64,000 nucleotides of DNA, from the NCBI GenBank assembly GCA_946415365.1, contig CAMKSE010000010.1:1-64000 (forward strand), given 5' to 3'. This DNA comes from an uncultured Prevotellaceae bacterium. Its GTDB lineage: Bacteria > Bacteroidota > Bacteroidia > Bacteroidales > Bacteroidaceae. The translations under genes were made by a program, and so were the position numbers. The notes beneath the pieces are model-generated. The model did not search any database. It was given only the letters and a program-made list of their open reading frames with translations, and had not been told where the DNA came from. Below are positions 8,415 to 16,391 of the stretch, in pieces. Each line of letters begins with the position of its first letter. The first letter of the stretch is position 1.

Positions 8415-8522
8415 GAGTCTGACACTTGTCATGACACAGTTTATGACAGATGAACCGATATATGGGCAATCCAAAACACAGTATGACAAAGGCAACCACC
8501 CCTCATGACAACAACACTGACA
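8399..8522. promoter_or_regulatory. Cluster of TGACA half-sites between divergent operons
   Basis: TGACATGTCA (8399-8408) and TGACA-CT-TGTCA (8420-8431) are palindromes; further TGACA copies begin at 8432, 8444, 8484, 8506 and 8518, some of them inside the first codons of the 8450 gene. The cluster covers the HU promoter and the upstream region of the NACHT operon, as expected of an operator. No regulator can be named. Confidence 0.45.
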
Positions 8523-9910
8523 GCTCCGACCTGTTGTCAATGCTTGATGTCATAGAGCAGTTGTATGGCGTCAGCCGGATGGTGATCAGCAGTCACTCCG
8601 CTACGGCCGTCATCCTGTCGTTGGCTGTCGAGGTGCAGACATTGCTGACCAAGCTTAAGGCCATGCGCCAGCGCTGGACGGTTCACCTTCCTTTCAAGGA
8701 AGCCTCCAGTGTAGACTTCATTGATTGGGGCAACAGGATGAAACAACTGTCTGCTAACGTCAAGGCAGCGGATAGCCGCAACTGTCTGAACCCAGCCCAT
8801 GGACGCCCCTCCTGCCATTGCCTGCTCGACCTTTATCAACAGGCAGCGGAGGCTTCGGCCGGCAAATCTGAAGAGGACGATATGACCGACCCCATACAGT
8901 TGCTGAAACATCATACAGCGATTCAGGCCGAGCTTACTGCTCAGCGTAAGGAATGCATGGAATCCATCTCACTGTTGATTTCCGGTCATTTGGCAAAACG
9001 CAAAGGACTCAACGTGGCCGGTCTCAGCGACCTCGACACCGTTCGCTCCTCTTGTTCCGCCTTACTCGCAGAACTCTCCGAAGAGCTGTTCTTGCTCCAT
9101 GAGCAGCAGGTGAAACTGATCACTCCGGCTCAATACGAGCGACTGGCCGAGCGGATTCTCTTTGAGACAGTGTATGAAGGACAGATAGCCCGTCGCGAAG
9201 CCCGTGATTTCATGCATAACTGGCGCAACGGGGTACCGGCAGGCAAGCTTGAAGAGAGCCGACAAGAACAGATGGAGAAGACAAAGGAAGAGATAAGACA
9301 TACTAAGCACGGCGTGAAACTTGAACAGTACGTGAACCTCGACGGCGATTTCTACGCTCAGCGCTCTGAGTTTGGCAAATTCCTTTTCAACCGTCGTCGT
9401 GACATTACTCGGGCTGAACTCCGACAACTCATATACTTGGTCTATTGCGTCCTTTATTTTCAGACGGATGCCAAGCAGGAGGCAGAGCGACTTGCCGGTA
9501 TATCTGCTACTGCTGAGGACGCGCCGGCAGAAGGGAAGCTCGAACTGCCTGTGGAATTTAAGCAGACACTCCGCGACAGTCAGCCTGCCGTGGATCTATT
9601 CTATAAAATACTCCGCCGCGTGGAACCCTACATCAACAAGAGTGGAGCCTCTGTGCCTGATAGCACGCCTGAACTTTGCGATCATTATAGAGACTGGGGG
9701 TGGTATCATCTGCTGACAGCTTTCGAACAGCTGGACTTCCTGCCCAAGAACTCGTCTAAGTCAGCTTTTTCCAAATTTATCAATAGCAAGTTCCCTCATC
9801 GCACAGATCAGTCAGTTTATCGTGACCTCTATCGCAACTCGAGTGTCAATGATCCCAATATCGTGGCAGATGTCGTGAAGGAGTTTGAACCCGTCAAATC
9901 GCTCATCTAA
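8450..9910 (+). CDS. Unrecognised protein upstream of a NACHT NTPase
   Basis: A 486-residue soluble protein, mostly helical, with no signal peptide or membrane segment. I do not recognise a family. Visible features are a Cys/His-containing stretch at about 122-134 (CLNPAHGRPSCHC), a charged helical middle with probable coiled coil around 270-300 (EESRQEQMEKTKEEIRHTKH), and a helical C-terminus. The next gene starts at the base after its stop, so the two proteins are made together and are likely partners. The ATG at 8450 is used; MTKATTPHDN twelve residues on would be an alternative. A sensor or effector role in defence is inference from context only. Confidence 0.75.
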   Translation: MNRYMGNPKHSMTKATTPHDNNTDSSDLLSMLDVIEQLYGVSRMVISSHSATAVILSLAVEVQTLLTKLKAMRQRWTVHLPFKEASSVDFIDWGNRMKQLSANVKAADSRNCLNPAHGRPSCHCLLDLYQQAAEASAGKSEEDDMTDPIQLLKHHTAIQAELTAQRKECMESISLLISGHLAKRKGLNVAGLSDLDTVRSSCSALLAELSEELFLLHEQQVKLITPAQYERLAERILFETVYEGQIARREARDFMHNWRNGVPAGKLEESRQEQMEKTKEEIRHTKHGVKLEQYVNLDGDFYAQRSEFGKFLFNRRRDITRAELRQLIYLVYCVLYFQTDAKQEAERLAGISATAEDAPAEGKLELPVEFKQTLRDSQPAVDLFYKILRRVEPYINKSGASVPDSTPELCDHYRDWGWYHLLTAFEQLDFLPKNSSKSAFSKFINSKFPHRTDQSVYRDLYRNSSVNDPNIVADVVKEFEPVKSLI

Positions 9911-12055
9911 ATGGAAGTCTCCGCTTCAGAACGTTCAGAGATCTGGAAACTCTATGAGCTCTATGGCTACCGAGCAGTAGAGACAGACGACGAATACATG
10001 ATTTTTTCCCTCGAAAACGTCATGTATCCAGCCGTCGACATCCTTATCTTCGACGAGAACACCCAGAAGCATCTGTCGAAGAAGGGCGAATACTCTGAGA
10101 AGTGCTACGGTGTCCATGTGACCATGTACGAAGGCCTGCAGTCGGTAGAGGAGTATCTTTTCAAGGGCTTCTTCCGCGTGGAACGAGTGGCAGAGCAGTT
10201 GGAGATGAACTACTCGCGATATGCCGAGAAGCAGATGAATATCTACAGTCGCGACAAGAGTGAATATCGTTATATACCCATCCCTTATACGGTTGAGGCC
10301 AACTTCAAGTCATATCATGACCACAACAGTTTGGTTGATTCCATTTTCCAGAATATGCAGGGCGACAAGCCCGTGCTGATTATTATCGAGGCTGCGGCTG
10401 GCTATGGCAAGACCTCCACGGCCTATGAGCTGATCCATCAGTACACCACTCGCAAGCCCGACGTGCGGCCCTTTTTCATGGAACTCGCCAAAGACCGTAC
10501 GGCCAGCAATTTCCGATATCTGTTGCTCTCCCAGATGGAGCAGCAGTTCGACATACTCCTGAAGAACGATGTCGTACTCCAGAATATCCGTCAGGGACGA
10601 ATCCCACTTATCATCGACGGCTTCGACGAGTTGCTCAGTGCCGACCTCGACAATGGCGGCGTCAATGCCGATTTCAAGGAGGTGGAGACCATGCTCTCCA
10701 CCATTTCAGAGTTGCTCACCGACCGCTCCAAGGTGGTACTGACCACCCGCAAGACAGCCATCTTCTCTGGAGAGAGTTTCATAGACTGGTATTACGAACG
10801 CATCGACTCATCGTTCACGTTCGACATCATACGCTATCAGCTGGGTGCCCCGTCGCTCCACGACTGGCTTGATGCCCGTCGTCGCAAGGCCTTTGGCGAG
10901 CGCAATATCGGCTCGTCTATTGCCAACCCGGTGTTGATGGGTTATCTGCGTTATATCAACGACCTGGAGTTCGATGAGATAATCCAAGACCCCTACCTGC
11001 TGACCGACAAGTTCTTCAGCTTCATGCTCAAGCGCGAGATAGAGCGTCAGGATCTGCCGTTCTCTGTGGCCGAACAATTCCGGATTCTCCGCCGTTTGGC
11101 AGCTCTCTTCGGCGGCTTCAGAATCAGCTCCGATGCCCGTAAAAGTGTCAAAGAGGCACTGCTCGAACTCAACCGGGAACTCATTGATCAGAAAGCTGTC
11201 ACGAAAGATGCGGACAGTATAGCCAATACCCTCACCAACCATGCCCTTCTTGACAGAAAGGGCAACGAGAACATCGGATTCCTCAACGACTTTATCTTCG
11301 GAACGTTGTTCATGCATTCGGTGGTCAGCGACGATGAGGATATGCTCGACTATTATAAGGAGACCTCTTATCCGTTCCTCGAGAAAGCCATTCAGGCAGC
11401 AGCAGTGGCCGATGCCACCGACCGCTCCCTGTTCTACGAGCGCCTGCAGACCTTCTGCAAGCTCAGCATGTCGTTACGCTTCTGGGCCGGCGTCAAGTTA
11501 AAGGGTGCTGTCCAGGGTAGCTATCGCGGAGAGTCCTTCGATGCCGGTTCATTATATAATCCCGTTGAGAGATGCCATTTTGCCGAGGGCTTTGGCAACT
11601 GTATCACAGAATGCTCATTCACCAATATCGTATTCAAGCAGTGTCATTTCAATTTTGAGCAGATTGAAGGCTGTACCTTCATCAACTGCCGTTTTGAGGA
11701 TTGTACCAAGGACGGTACCACGCTCCAGTGCGAGTTTTACAACTGTACCGAGCTGCCTGATCAGCATTTCATGGACTATGCACCCGAGACGGCTCAGGAA
11801 CAGGAGTACAACGAGGACATGCTCCGCCGTGACATCCTCCTGTCCTTCATTAAAGTCAATGGTCACACCCGTCGCATGAGGATGATCTCCAAACTGCGCG
11901 ACGACTTTGCCAGCCGGGATGTCAAGTTCAGTTTCAAGAAGACCTTCAACTCCCTTTGTACTGACGGCTGTTTCTATTGTGATGGCGACAAAGCCTATCT
12001 CTCTGCCGAGGGACAGAAGCAACTCAACCTTCTACAGACGAACATATGTTCGTAA
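9911..12055 (+). CDS. NACHT-type STAND NTPase, likely anti-phage sensor
   Basis: A 714-residue protein. Residues 10-50 (YELYGYRAVETDDEYMIFS, VDILIFDEN) resemble the inactive restriction-endonuclease fold found at the N-terminus of some NACHT proteins. The NTPase follows: Walker A AAAGYGKT at 161-168, Walker B PLIIDGFDELL at 232-242 and a sensor region with LTTRKTAI. Residues about 535-615 form short Cys/Phe-rich repeats (CHF, CSF, CTF, CRF, CEF) of pentapeptide type, a plausible recognition or oligomerisation region. NACHT proteins act as nucleotide-dependent switches in prokaryotic immunity. The last codons, T-N-I-C-S, are encoded by the first unit of a 22-bp palindrome array. Confidence 0.85.
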   Translation: MEVSASERSEIWKLYELYGYRAVETDDEYMIFSLENVMYPAVDILIFDENTQKHLSKKGEYSEKCYGVHVTMYEGLQSVEEYLFKGFFRVERVAEQLEMNYSRYAEKQMNIYSRDKSEYRYIPIPYTVEANFKSYHDHNSLVDSIFQNMQGDKPVLIIIEAAAGYGKTSTAYELIHQYTTRKPDVRPFFMELAKDRTASNFRYLLLSQMEQQFDILLKNDVVLQNIRQGRIPLIIDGFDELLSADLDNGGVNADFKEVETMLSTISELLTDRSKVVLTTRKTAIFSGESFIDWYYERIDSSFTFDIIRYQLGAPSLHDWLDARRRKAFGERNIGSSIANPVLMGYLRYINDLEFDEIIQDPYLLTDKFFSFMLKREIERQDLPFSVAEQFRILRRLAALFGGFRISSDARKSVKEALLELNRELIDQKAVTKDADSIANTLTNHALLDRKGNENIGFLNDFIFGTLFMHSVVSDDEDMLDYYKETSYPFLEKAIQAAAVADATDRSLFYERLQTFCKLSMSLRFWAGVKLKGAVQGSYRGESFDAGSLYNPVERCHFAEGFGNCITECSFTNIVFKQCHFNFEQIEGCTFINCRFEDCTKDGTTLQCEFYNCTELPDQHFMDYAPETAQEQEYNEDMLRRDILLSFIKVNGHTRRMRMISKLRDDFASRDVKFSFKKTFNSLCTDGCFYCDGDKAYLSAEGQKQLNLLQTNICS

Positions 12056-12118
12056 GCCAATGAACCTATGTTCGTAAGCCGATGAACCTATGTTCATGAC
12101 ACCATGAACAGTTCATGG
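12040..12118. repeat. 22-bp-period palindrome array at the NACHT stop codon
   Basis: GAACATATGTTC starts at 12040, GAACCTATGTTC at 12062 and 12084, and a degenerate centre GAACAGTTC at 12106 (in CATGAAC-A-GTTCATG, 12104-12118). The step is exactly 22 bases each time with 10-base spacers, two of them almost identical (GTAAGCCAAT, GTAAGCCGAT). The first unit overlaps the last codons of the NACHT gene. The remaining sequence to 12370 shows no gene. Confidence 0.9.
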
Positions 12119-12375
12119 AAAATGGACACTTTAAGTACATGTGTTTTTGTTGCTAATGTGAACTTCCGCATAACAGCCTGACAGTCAATGTAAAACGAAA
12201 ACACCGTTTCCAGTCTTATCAGACATTCATCAGACATCCGGGAAATTAAGCCTTTTCTGCCATTTCCACCACAAAATTAGTAAAATTCGGGCATTCCTGC
12301 AATACCTTTAAGAATATTTCATATACAAGTATGAATAAACGTTAAATTTCTGTTTGCAGAAAAACAGCATAATCC

Positions 12376-12406
12376 TTGCAGATATCGAATAAAATGCTTA
12401 ATTTTG
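12376..12406 (+). promoter_or_regulatory. Promoter of the antitoxin/PIN pair
   Basis: TTG at 12376-12378 and TAATTTTG at 12399-12406 are 20 bases apart, a good match to the Bacteroidota consensus, 43 bases before the first start codon. Confidence 0.75.
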
Positions 12407-12449
12407 CAACCGATAAGTCCTAATATGAGAATTAACTGAGATAATAATT

Positions 12450-12749
12450 ATGTGTAGATACAATATGTCATTCAACGATGCTGTCATGAACGAGCTGCGG
12501 CCTCACTTCAAGGACGAAGAGTCCCTGTTGGTGTGGCTGGAGGTCAATATGGACCATCTCATGCGTGAATACATCGCTAGGTTTAAAAGACCTAATATTG
12601 ATGGAGAGCAGTTGCTTAGAAAACTGAATACGCTGCCTAATACATCAGCGGGCTTTCTGCAACTCAACGGCATTCTCGGAAAGCAGGGAGCAAGTTTCTC
12701 ATGGGAAAATCTGCGTGAGGATGCATATTCAGACAAGTACGGCATATGA
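12450..12749 (+). CDS. Putative antitoxin of a PIN-domain toxin-antitoxin pair
   Basis: A 99-residue acidic helical protein, SFNDAVMNELRPHFKDEESLLVWLEVNMDHLMREYIARF. It ends inside the start of the PIN-domain gene (ATGA overlap), the usual translational coupling of type II antitoxin and toxin. I recognise no named antitoxin family; the call comes from size, order and overlap. It is likely to bind the PIN protein and repress the promoter at 12376-12406. Confidence 0.7.
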   Translation: MCRYNMSFNDAVMNELRPHFKDEESLLVWLEVNMDHLMREYIARFKRPNIDGEQLLRKLNTLPNTSAGFLQLNGILGKQGASFSWENLREDAYSDKYGI

Positions 12750-13183
12750 GAGTGTTCCTTGATACCAATGTTATCCTGGAATTCTTCATTGAACGTGAAG
12801 ATGTTCGGACGGCGGCGCAACTGTTCAACAGACTTAAGGACGAAAAGGCCGAAATGTACATGTCGGTTGGAAGTTTTTATACTATGCTGTTCTTGATTGA
12901 TAAGTACTTGAGAAAAGAACTGGGGCTGACAAGTGAAGTCCGTATTGCCACACTTCGTTCACTTGCAGTGAAAATAGTAAAGGCTATAAGTGTTGTCGAG
13001 CATGACAACGAGAGTTTGTTACGCGGAGTCGAAGATATGCAGTTCAAGGACATTGAGGACAGCTGCCAGTATCAGGCTGCGGTCGCTGCTGGGTGTGATT
13101 TTATAATAACATATAATGTGAAAGACTATCCTCATACACTCTTGCCCGTCTTTTCTCCAAGTGACTTCTTACAGCATGAGTGA
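12746..13183 (+). CDS. PIN-domain (VapC-like) putative ribonuclease toxin
   Basis: A 145-residue protein with a typical PIN fold: MRVFLDTNVILEFF at the start (Asp6 as first metal ligand), an acidic residue in the middle, and a late D-S-CQYQAAVAAGCDFIITYN stretch near 95-115, where the KDIEDS sequence provides the second acidic cluster. VapC-like enzymes cleave tRNA or rRNA when released from the antitoxin. It overlaps the upstream antitoxin by 4 bases and the downstream four-helix-bundle gene by 8. Confidence 0.85.
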   Translation: MRVFLDTNVILEFFIEREDVRTAAQLFNRLKDEKAEMYMSVGSFYTMLFLIDKYLRKELGLTSEVRIATLRSLAVKIVKAISVVEHDNESLLRGVEDMQFKDIEDSCQYQAAVAAGCDFIITYNVKDYPHTLLPVFSPSDFLQHE

Positions 13184-13649
13184 GATCAGCGAAGCCATAC
13201 AAGAGAAATGCCTCGCCTTCAGCGACCGCATTATCAAGCTGAACGACTACCTTCTTGAACAGGCTTCCAGAAGAATGTATGATGGCAGAAGTAAGAAGTA
13301 TGATGGGAAGGAACGCAGTCAGCAACATCAGCCCTCATCCATCAAACATCATCCATTGCGAGTGCCGGTTCATTTACAGGCAGTCGCCACTCTCTGCAAC
13401 CAGTTATTGAGGTCAGGAACGAGTATTGGCGCAAACAACGCTGAAGCGTCAAGCGCCATTAGTAAAGCAGACTTCAAATCAAAGTCATATATAGCCTTAA
13501 AAGAAGCCAGAGAATCATTATATTGGATTGACCTACTTCATCGGAATGGCTACCTGACTGATGAGCAATATCGGTCAATCTACGCAGATGCAGAAGAATT
13601 AGTGAAAGTATTGACGCACAGATGTAAGAAACTTGACGGGGTGGAATAA
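13176..13649 (+). CDS. Four-helix-bundle (S23 / 23S rRNA intervening-sequence type) protein with repeat-derived insertion
   Basis: The start is set at ATG 13176 (MSEISEAIQEKCLAFSDRIIKLN); an upstream GTG at 13161 is less likely. The family pattern is visible: a first helix, then VHLQAVATLCNQLLRSGTSIGANNAEA, FKSKSYIALKEARESLYWIDLL and a C-terminal helix. These small proteins occur widely in Bacteroidota with unknown function. Between helix 1 and helix 2 an odd stretch of about 25 residues (YDGRSKKYDGKERSQQHQPS and on) is encoded by CATCATCC-like filler that also lies right after the gene. The protein is therefore longer than the normal 120 or so, but stays in frame. Confidence 0.82.
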   Translation: MSEISEAIQEKCLAFSDRIIKLNDYLLEQASRRMYDGRSKKYDGKERSQQHQPSSIKHHPLRVPVHLQAVATLCNQLLRSGTSIGANNAEASSAISKADFKSKSYIALKEARESLYWIDLLHRNGYLTDEQYRSIYADAEELVKVLTHRCKKLDGVE

Positions 13650-13763
13650 CATCATCCATCATCCATAAAACATCAAACATCTCTTATCACATCATCCATT
13701 ATACTTCATCCATCATACATCTCTTATTACATCATCCATCATCCATAAAACATCAAACATCTG
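13649..13763 (+). repeat. CATCATCC-type low-complexity direct repeats
   Basis: A stretch of about 34 bases starting ACATCATCCATCATCCATAA occurs at 13649-13682 and again at 13729-13762, with shorter CATC-rich copies between. Related sequence lies inside the preceding gene near 13320-13360. Confidence 0.8.
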
Positions 13764-13778
13764 GATACATCATCTCTC

Positions 13779-14069
13779 GGGCTCTGCCCCACACCCCGGT
13801 GTTAATTCAAGGGTTTAGATTATTAAGGAATAAGGAGAGAAGGAGTAAGTAGTCTGGAGTCAGTAGTCTCGCGCGCAGCCGAAAAAATACAAGCCGTGTC
13901 CCGGCTTACCAAAACAGTCAGGAAGTCGTCGGCTTCTGCGACTTCCTGGTTAAGTTCCTTGCCAGCGATTGGCGAGGAATTTAAGGAGTGGTTCGAAGTC
14001 CTCCTTATGCGCTCGGCTTTGCCGCTTGCTACCAACGGGACGCAAGAAGGAGGAATAGGTGGTTGGAAA
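13779..14069 (+). repeat. Hairpin-mosaic repeat, copy E
   Basis: It opens with a module (13779-13828) also found in copies H and I, carrying hairpins GGGC-TCT-GCCC and ACACC-CC-GGTGT. H1 here uses different arms, AAGCCG / CGGCTT (13891-13896 and 13902-13907), with the same TGTCC loop. H2 arms are at 13919-13928 and 13939-13948. Another hairpin, TTCCTTGCCA pairing with TGGCGAGGAA (one G-T pair), follows at about 13955-13980. Confidence 0.88.
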
Positions 14070-14114
14070 ATATTTTATTAAAATAAAGAGCTACGCTCAA
14101 ACCTCAGACATATT

Positions 14115-14339
14115 ATGAATATAAGAATAGAAGACAAAATAGCCTACATCATTGCTGTGGTGAATGAATTCGCCACCCGGTTTTCACTGAACTCTCAACA
14201 AGCTTACCGTTATTTGGATCGCTTCAAGGGTATAGACTTCGTTGATGAGTTCTATGGCGTGGAGCACACACAGTCGTTCGAGGACGTAGTTGAAGACCTG
14301 GCAATTTACTGCCATAAGAATGGAGGTGCGCTAGTATAG
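14115..14339 (+). CDS. DUF3791 domain protein
   Basis: A 74-residue protein with the DUF3791 pattern: KIAYIIAVVNEFATRFSLNSQQAYRYL, then KGIDFVDEFYGVEHTQSFEDVVEDL. It is normally the first gene of a small module together with a DUF3990 gene and a second small gene. Here the DUF3990 gene is reduced to its last 21 codons directly after the stop, and the third gene remains. The function is unknown; a toxin-antitoxin-like role has been suggested for such modules but is not shown here. Confidence 0.85.
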   Translation: MNIRIEDKIAYIIAVVNEFATRFSLNSQQAYRYLDRFKGIDFVDEFYGVEHTQSFEDVVEDLAIYCHKNGGALV

Positions 14340-14405
14340 GGAGGTGAGACGTATCAGTATTTCTTTGGTACGGAGCGTTCGTTAAAATACCTGAGAAAAC
14401 TATGA
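14340..14405 (+). pseudogene. Remnant of a DUF3990 gene (C-terminal end only)
   Basis: Directly after the DUF3791 stop and in the same frame the sequence reads GGETYQYFFGTERSLKYLRKL and a stop. YQYFFGTE-x-x-x-K-Y-L is the usual C-terminus of DUF3990 proteins, which normally lie between the two genes kept here. The stop overlaps the next ATG (ATGA). Everything upstream of these residues has been deleted. Confidence 0.7.
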
Positions 14406-14626
14406 GCAAGGCTGAAGTGACATTTATGATAGAGGAGCTGGTGAAGGAATTGGCTCTTAGGCTAATGGATGAGCGTGGAATGACGATGAAACAGGCGCTC
14501 GATACCATATATAACTCTGAAACATATACAAAACTATTAGACGAGTGCATAGGATTATTTTCGCAAAGCACTGCTTATGTATATAGTATCTTGGAAACAG
14601 AGATGCTGACAGGCAAAATCGGTTGA
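14402..14626 (+). CDS. Small protein of the DUF3791/DUF3990 module
   Basis: A 74-residue helical protein (EVTFMIEELVKELALRLMDERGMTMKQALDTIYNSETY) of the kind that commonly follows DUF3990 genes in Bacteroidales. It overlaps the DUF3990 remnant by ATGA, which preserves the ancestral coupling. No function is known. Confidence 0.75.
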   Translation: MSKAEVTFMIEELVKELALRLMDERGMTMKQALDTIYNSETYTKLLDECIGLFSQSTAYVYSILETEMLTGKIG

Positions 14627-14644
14627 ATGGTCTGCTTCACCTTT

Positions 14645-14885
14645 CCTCACGCGTAGCCGAAATAAAAAATTCAAGCCGTGTCCCGGCTTACCAAAACAGT
14701 CAGGAAGTCGTCGGCTTCTGCGACTTCCTGGTTAAGTTCCTTGCCAGCGATTGGCGAGGAATTTAAGGAGTGGTTCGAAGCCTTCCTGGCTAGGAAGGTT
14801 GGTTGGTCGGTAAAAACTTTATGAAGGAGGAATAGGTGGTTGGAGAATATCATTACAGTAAGGAGGGAGTAGGGTGGTTGAGATA
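14645..14885 (+). repeat. Hairpin-mosaic repeat, copy F
   Basis: H1 has the AAGCCG / CGGCTT arms (14673-14678 and 14684-14689), H2 the usual arms (14701-14710 and 14721-14730), followed by the TTCCTTGCCA hairpin and tail modules. It is nearly identical to copy E through H1, H2 and the next module and then differs. Confidence 0.87.
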
Positions 14886-14890
14886 TCTCC

Positions 14891-14944
14891 TTATTAACTC
14901 GATCGCCCTCGGGAGTCAACTCATCCGCTCCATCGAGTCAACCC
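14891..14944. repeat. Degenerate 22-bp-period palindrome array
   Basis: TTATTAACTC at 14891, GAGTCAACTC at 14913 and GAGTCAACCC at 14935 repeat with a 22-base step and 12-base spacers. They look like decayed versions of the GAGTTAACTC array at 23923-23976. The rest of the gap to 15051 holds no gene. Confidence 0.55.
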
Positions 14945-15051
14945 ACGATAATTCCCCCGCTCGTACCTCGAACTCCTCTCCCCGCTCTTCCGAGCGCCAT
15001 ATTATGGGGCGACCACGAATCTTAAGGATTTAAATACATAGGAATAATTAG

Positions 15052-15694
15052 ATGACGCAAAAGCATAAAATTCAGCTGTTTGAAGACCAGAAGGTTCGTA
15101 CCGTATGGGACGACGAGTTGGAGGAGTGGTTCTTCTCCATCGTTGATGTGTGCGGTGTGCTGACGGAGCAGAAAACCTCCCGGGGAGCCAGTACCTACTG
15201 GGCGGTACTTAAAAATCGACTGGCGGCAGAAGGTGCGGATGAACTGCTTACAAATTGTAAGCGTTTGAAGATGCGGGCTGCCGATGGCAAGATGCGTTAT
15301 ACGGATGCCGCAGATACCGAGCAGATGTTCCGAATCATCCAAAGCTTCGCTCACCGATATCATCACGCGTGAGTGGAGCGGTAAGACTACCCGGCAGTAC
15401 AAGCAATACAAGGGATTGAAAAAGGAAAGTCTGCGAGATAACATGACGAATACCGAACTCATCCTCAATATGCTGGCCGAGAGTGCCGCTACCGACTTGT
15501 CGAAAGAACAGAATCCTCAGGGGTATAGTCAGAGTGCGAAGATTGCGAAGAAGGGCGGCAGCGTGGCCAAGGCGGCACGCGACAGGTTGGAATCTCAACT
15601 CGGACACTCCGTCATCTCACCCGCCAAGGCCTCCGACTACCTGCCTCCTGCCGATCACATACAATCTCTGCCCGATGACAACCAAGAAGATTAA
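15052..15694 (+). pseudogene. BRO-N family (phage antirepressor-like) gene with internal deletion and frameshift
   Basis: The first frame (15052-15372) gives the BRO-N domain start: KIQLFEDQKVRTVWDDELEEWFFSIVDVCGVLTE and TYWAVLKNRLAAEG, up to TEQMFRIIQS. It then shifts near 15345-15355 into another frame that gives the normal C-terminal part: LTDIITREWSGKTTRQYKQYKGL and NPQGYSQSAKIAKKGGSVAKAARDRLE. The middle that usually joins the two halves is missing. Such proteins in Bacteroidota are phage- or mobile-element-associated regulators. The gene cannot make a normal product as written. Confidence 0.8.
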
Positions 15695-15747
15695 TTCAGC
15701 TTCTATGCCGGCCAAAAAGAAATTGTTGCACAAGTTGTGCGACAAAT

Positions 15748-15951
15748 AGCGCAAGCAACCCCACCATTGGCATCCTCATTTGTCAGAAGGCAAACCGTGA
15801 GAAGGTGGAGTGGACGCTGGAGGGCTTCAACAAGCCCATGGGAGTCTCTACCTATACCGACAACCTGATGCGCATGGTGGAAGAGCACCTCGATGCCCTG
15901 CAAGTGGTAACAGACAAAGCACCGGAGGAAGGAAAGAATGGTATAGATTAG
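15748..15951 (+). pseudogene. C-terminal remnant of a YhcG/DUF1016-type PDDEXK nuclease gene
   Basis: An open frame without a start codon reads SASNPTIGILICQKANREKVEWTLEGF and NKPMGVSTYTDNLMRM before a TAG at 15949-15951. NPTIGILIC followed by a Glu-containing strand and PIGVATY-like sequence is the end of the DUF1016 nuclease domain. The N-terminal part and most of the catalytic domain are absent. Confidence 0.7.
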
Positions 15952-15954
15952 TGC

Positions 15955-16232
15955 GAATCATCGCGTGTCCCGCTTTATCTCCCGCGCAGCCGATAAAGAA
16001 AACCATCGCGTGTCCCGCTTTATCTCCCGCGCAGCCGATAAACAATAAAAGCCGTGTCCCGGCTTACCAAAACAGTCAGGAAGTCGTCGGCTTCTGCGAC
16101 TTCCTGGTTAAGTTCCTTGCCAGCGATTGGCGAGGAATTTAAGGAGTGGTTCGAAGTCCTCCTTATGAAGGAGGAATAGGTGGTTGGAGGATCCTTCTTA
16201 AGGACAAGAAGGGAGTAGGGTAGTTGTTGAAG
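15955..16232 (+). repeat. Hairpin-mosaic repeat, copy G
   Basis: Two incomplete units with GCGCAGCCGATAAA boxes precede a complete H1 of the AAGCCG type (16049-16054 with 16060-16065) and H2 (16077-16086 with 16097-16106), then the TTCCTTGCCA hairpin and CTCCTT-ATG-AAGGAG hairpin. It lies upstream of the UpxY gene. Confidence 0.87.
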
Positions 16233-16311
16233 ACATTGTCACTTTGTCTATGAAGTGAGAACTTGATTCATCTTTTCTGAAAGAAAAGCAAGTTATTTGA
16301 AAAATAATTAG

Positions 16312-16346
16312 TAACTTTGCACCCCAATACAAGGTCTTTAGACCTT
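16312..16346 (+). promoter_or_regulatory. Promoter and leader hairpin of the UpxY gene
   Basis: TAACTTTG at 16312-16319 is a -7 box. A perfect hairpin AAGGTC (16331-16336) / GACCTT (16341-16346) would form near the 5' end of the leader, about 45 bases before the gene. The -33 element is not clear. Confidence 0.6.
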
Positions 16347-16391
16347 TAAATAAAATCTCCACATCATAAAGCAGCTGAAAATCAGAGCGAT

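Noticed and set aside
12040..12118. Short CRISPR-like array at the NACHT gene end
   Set aside because: Spacers are only 10 bases and nearly identical to each other; the conserved element is a simple palindrome.
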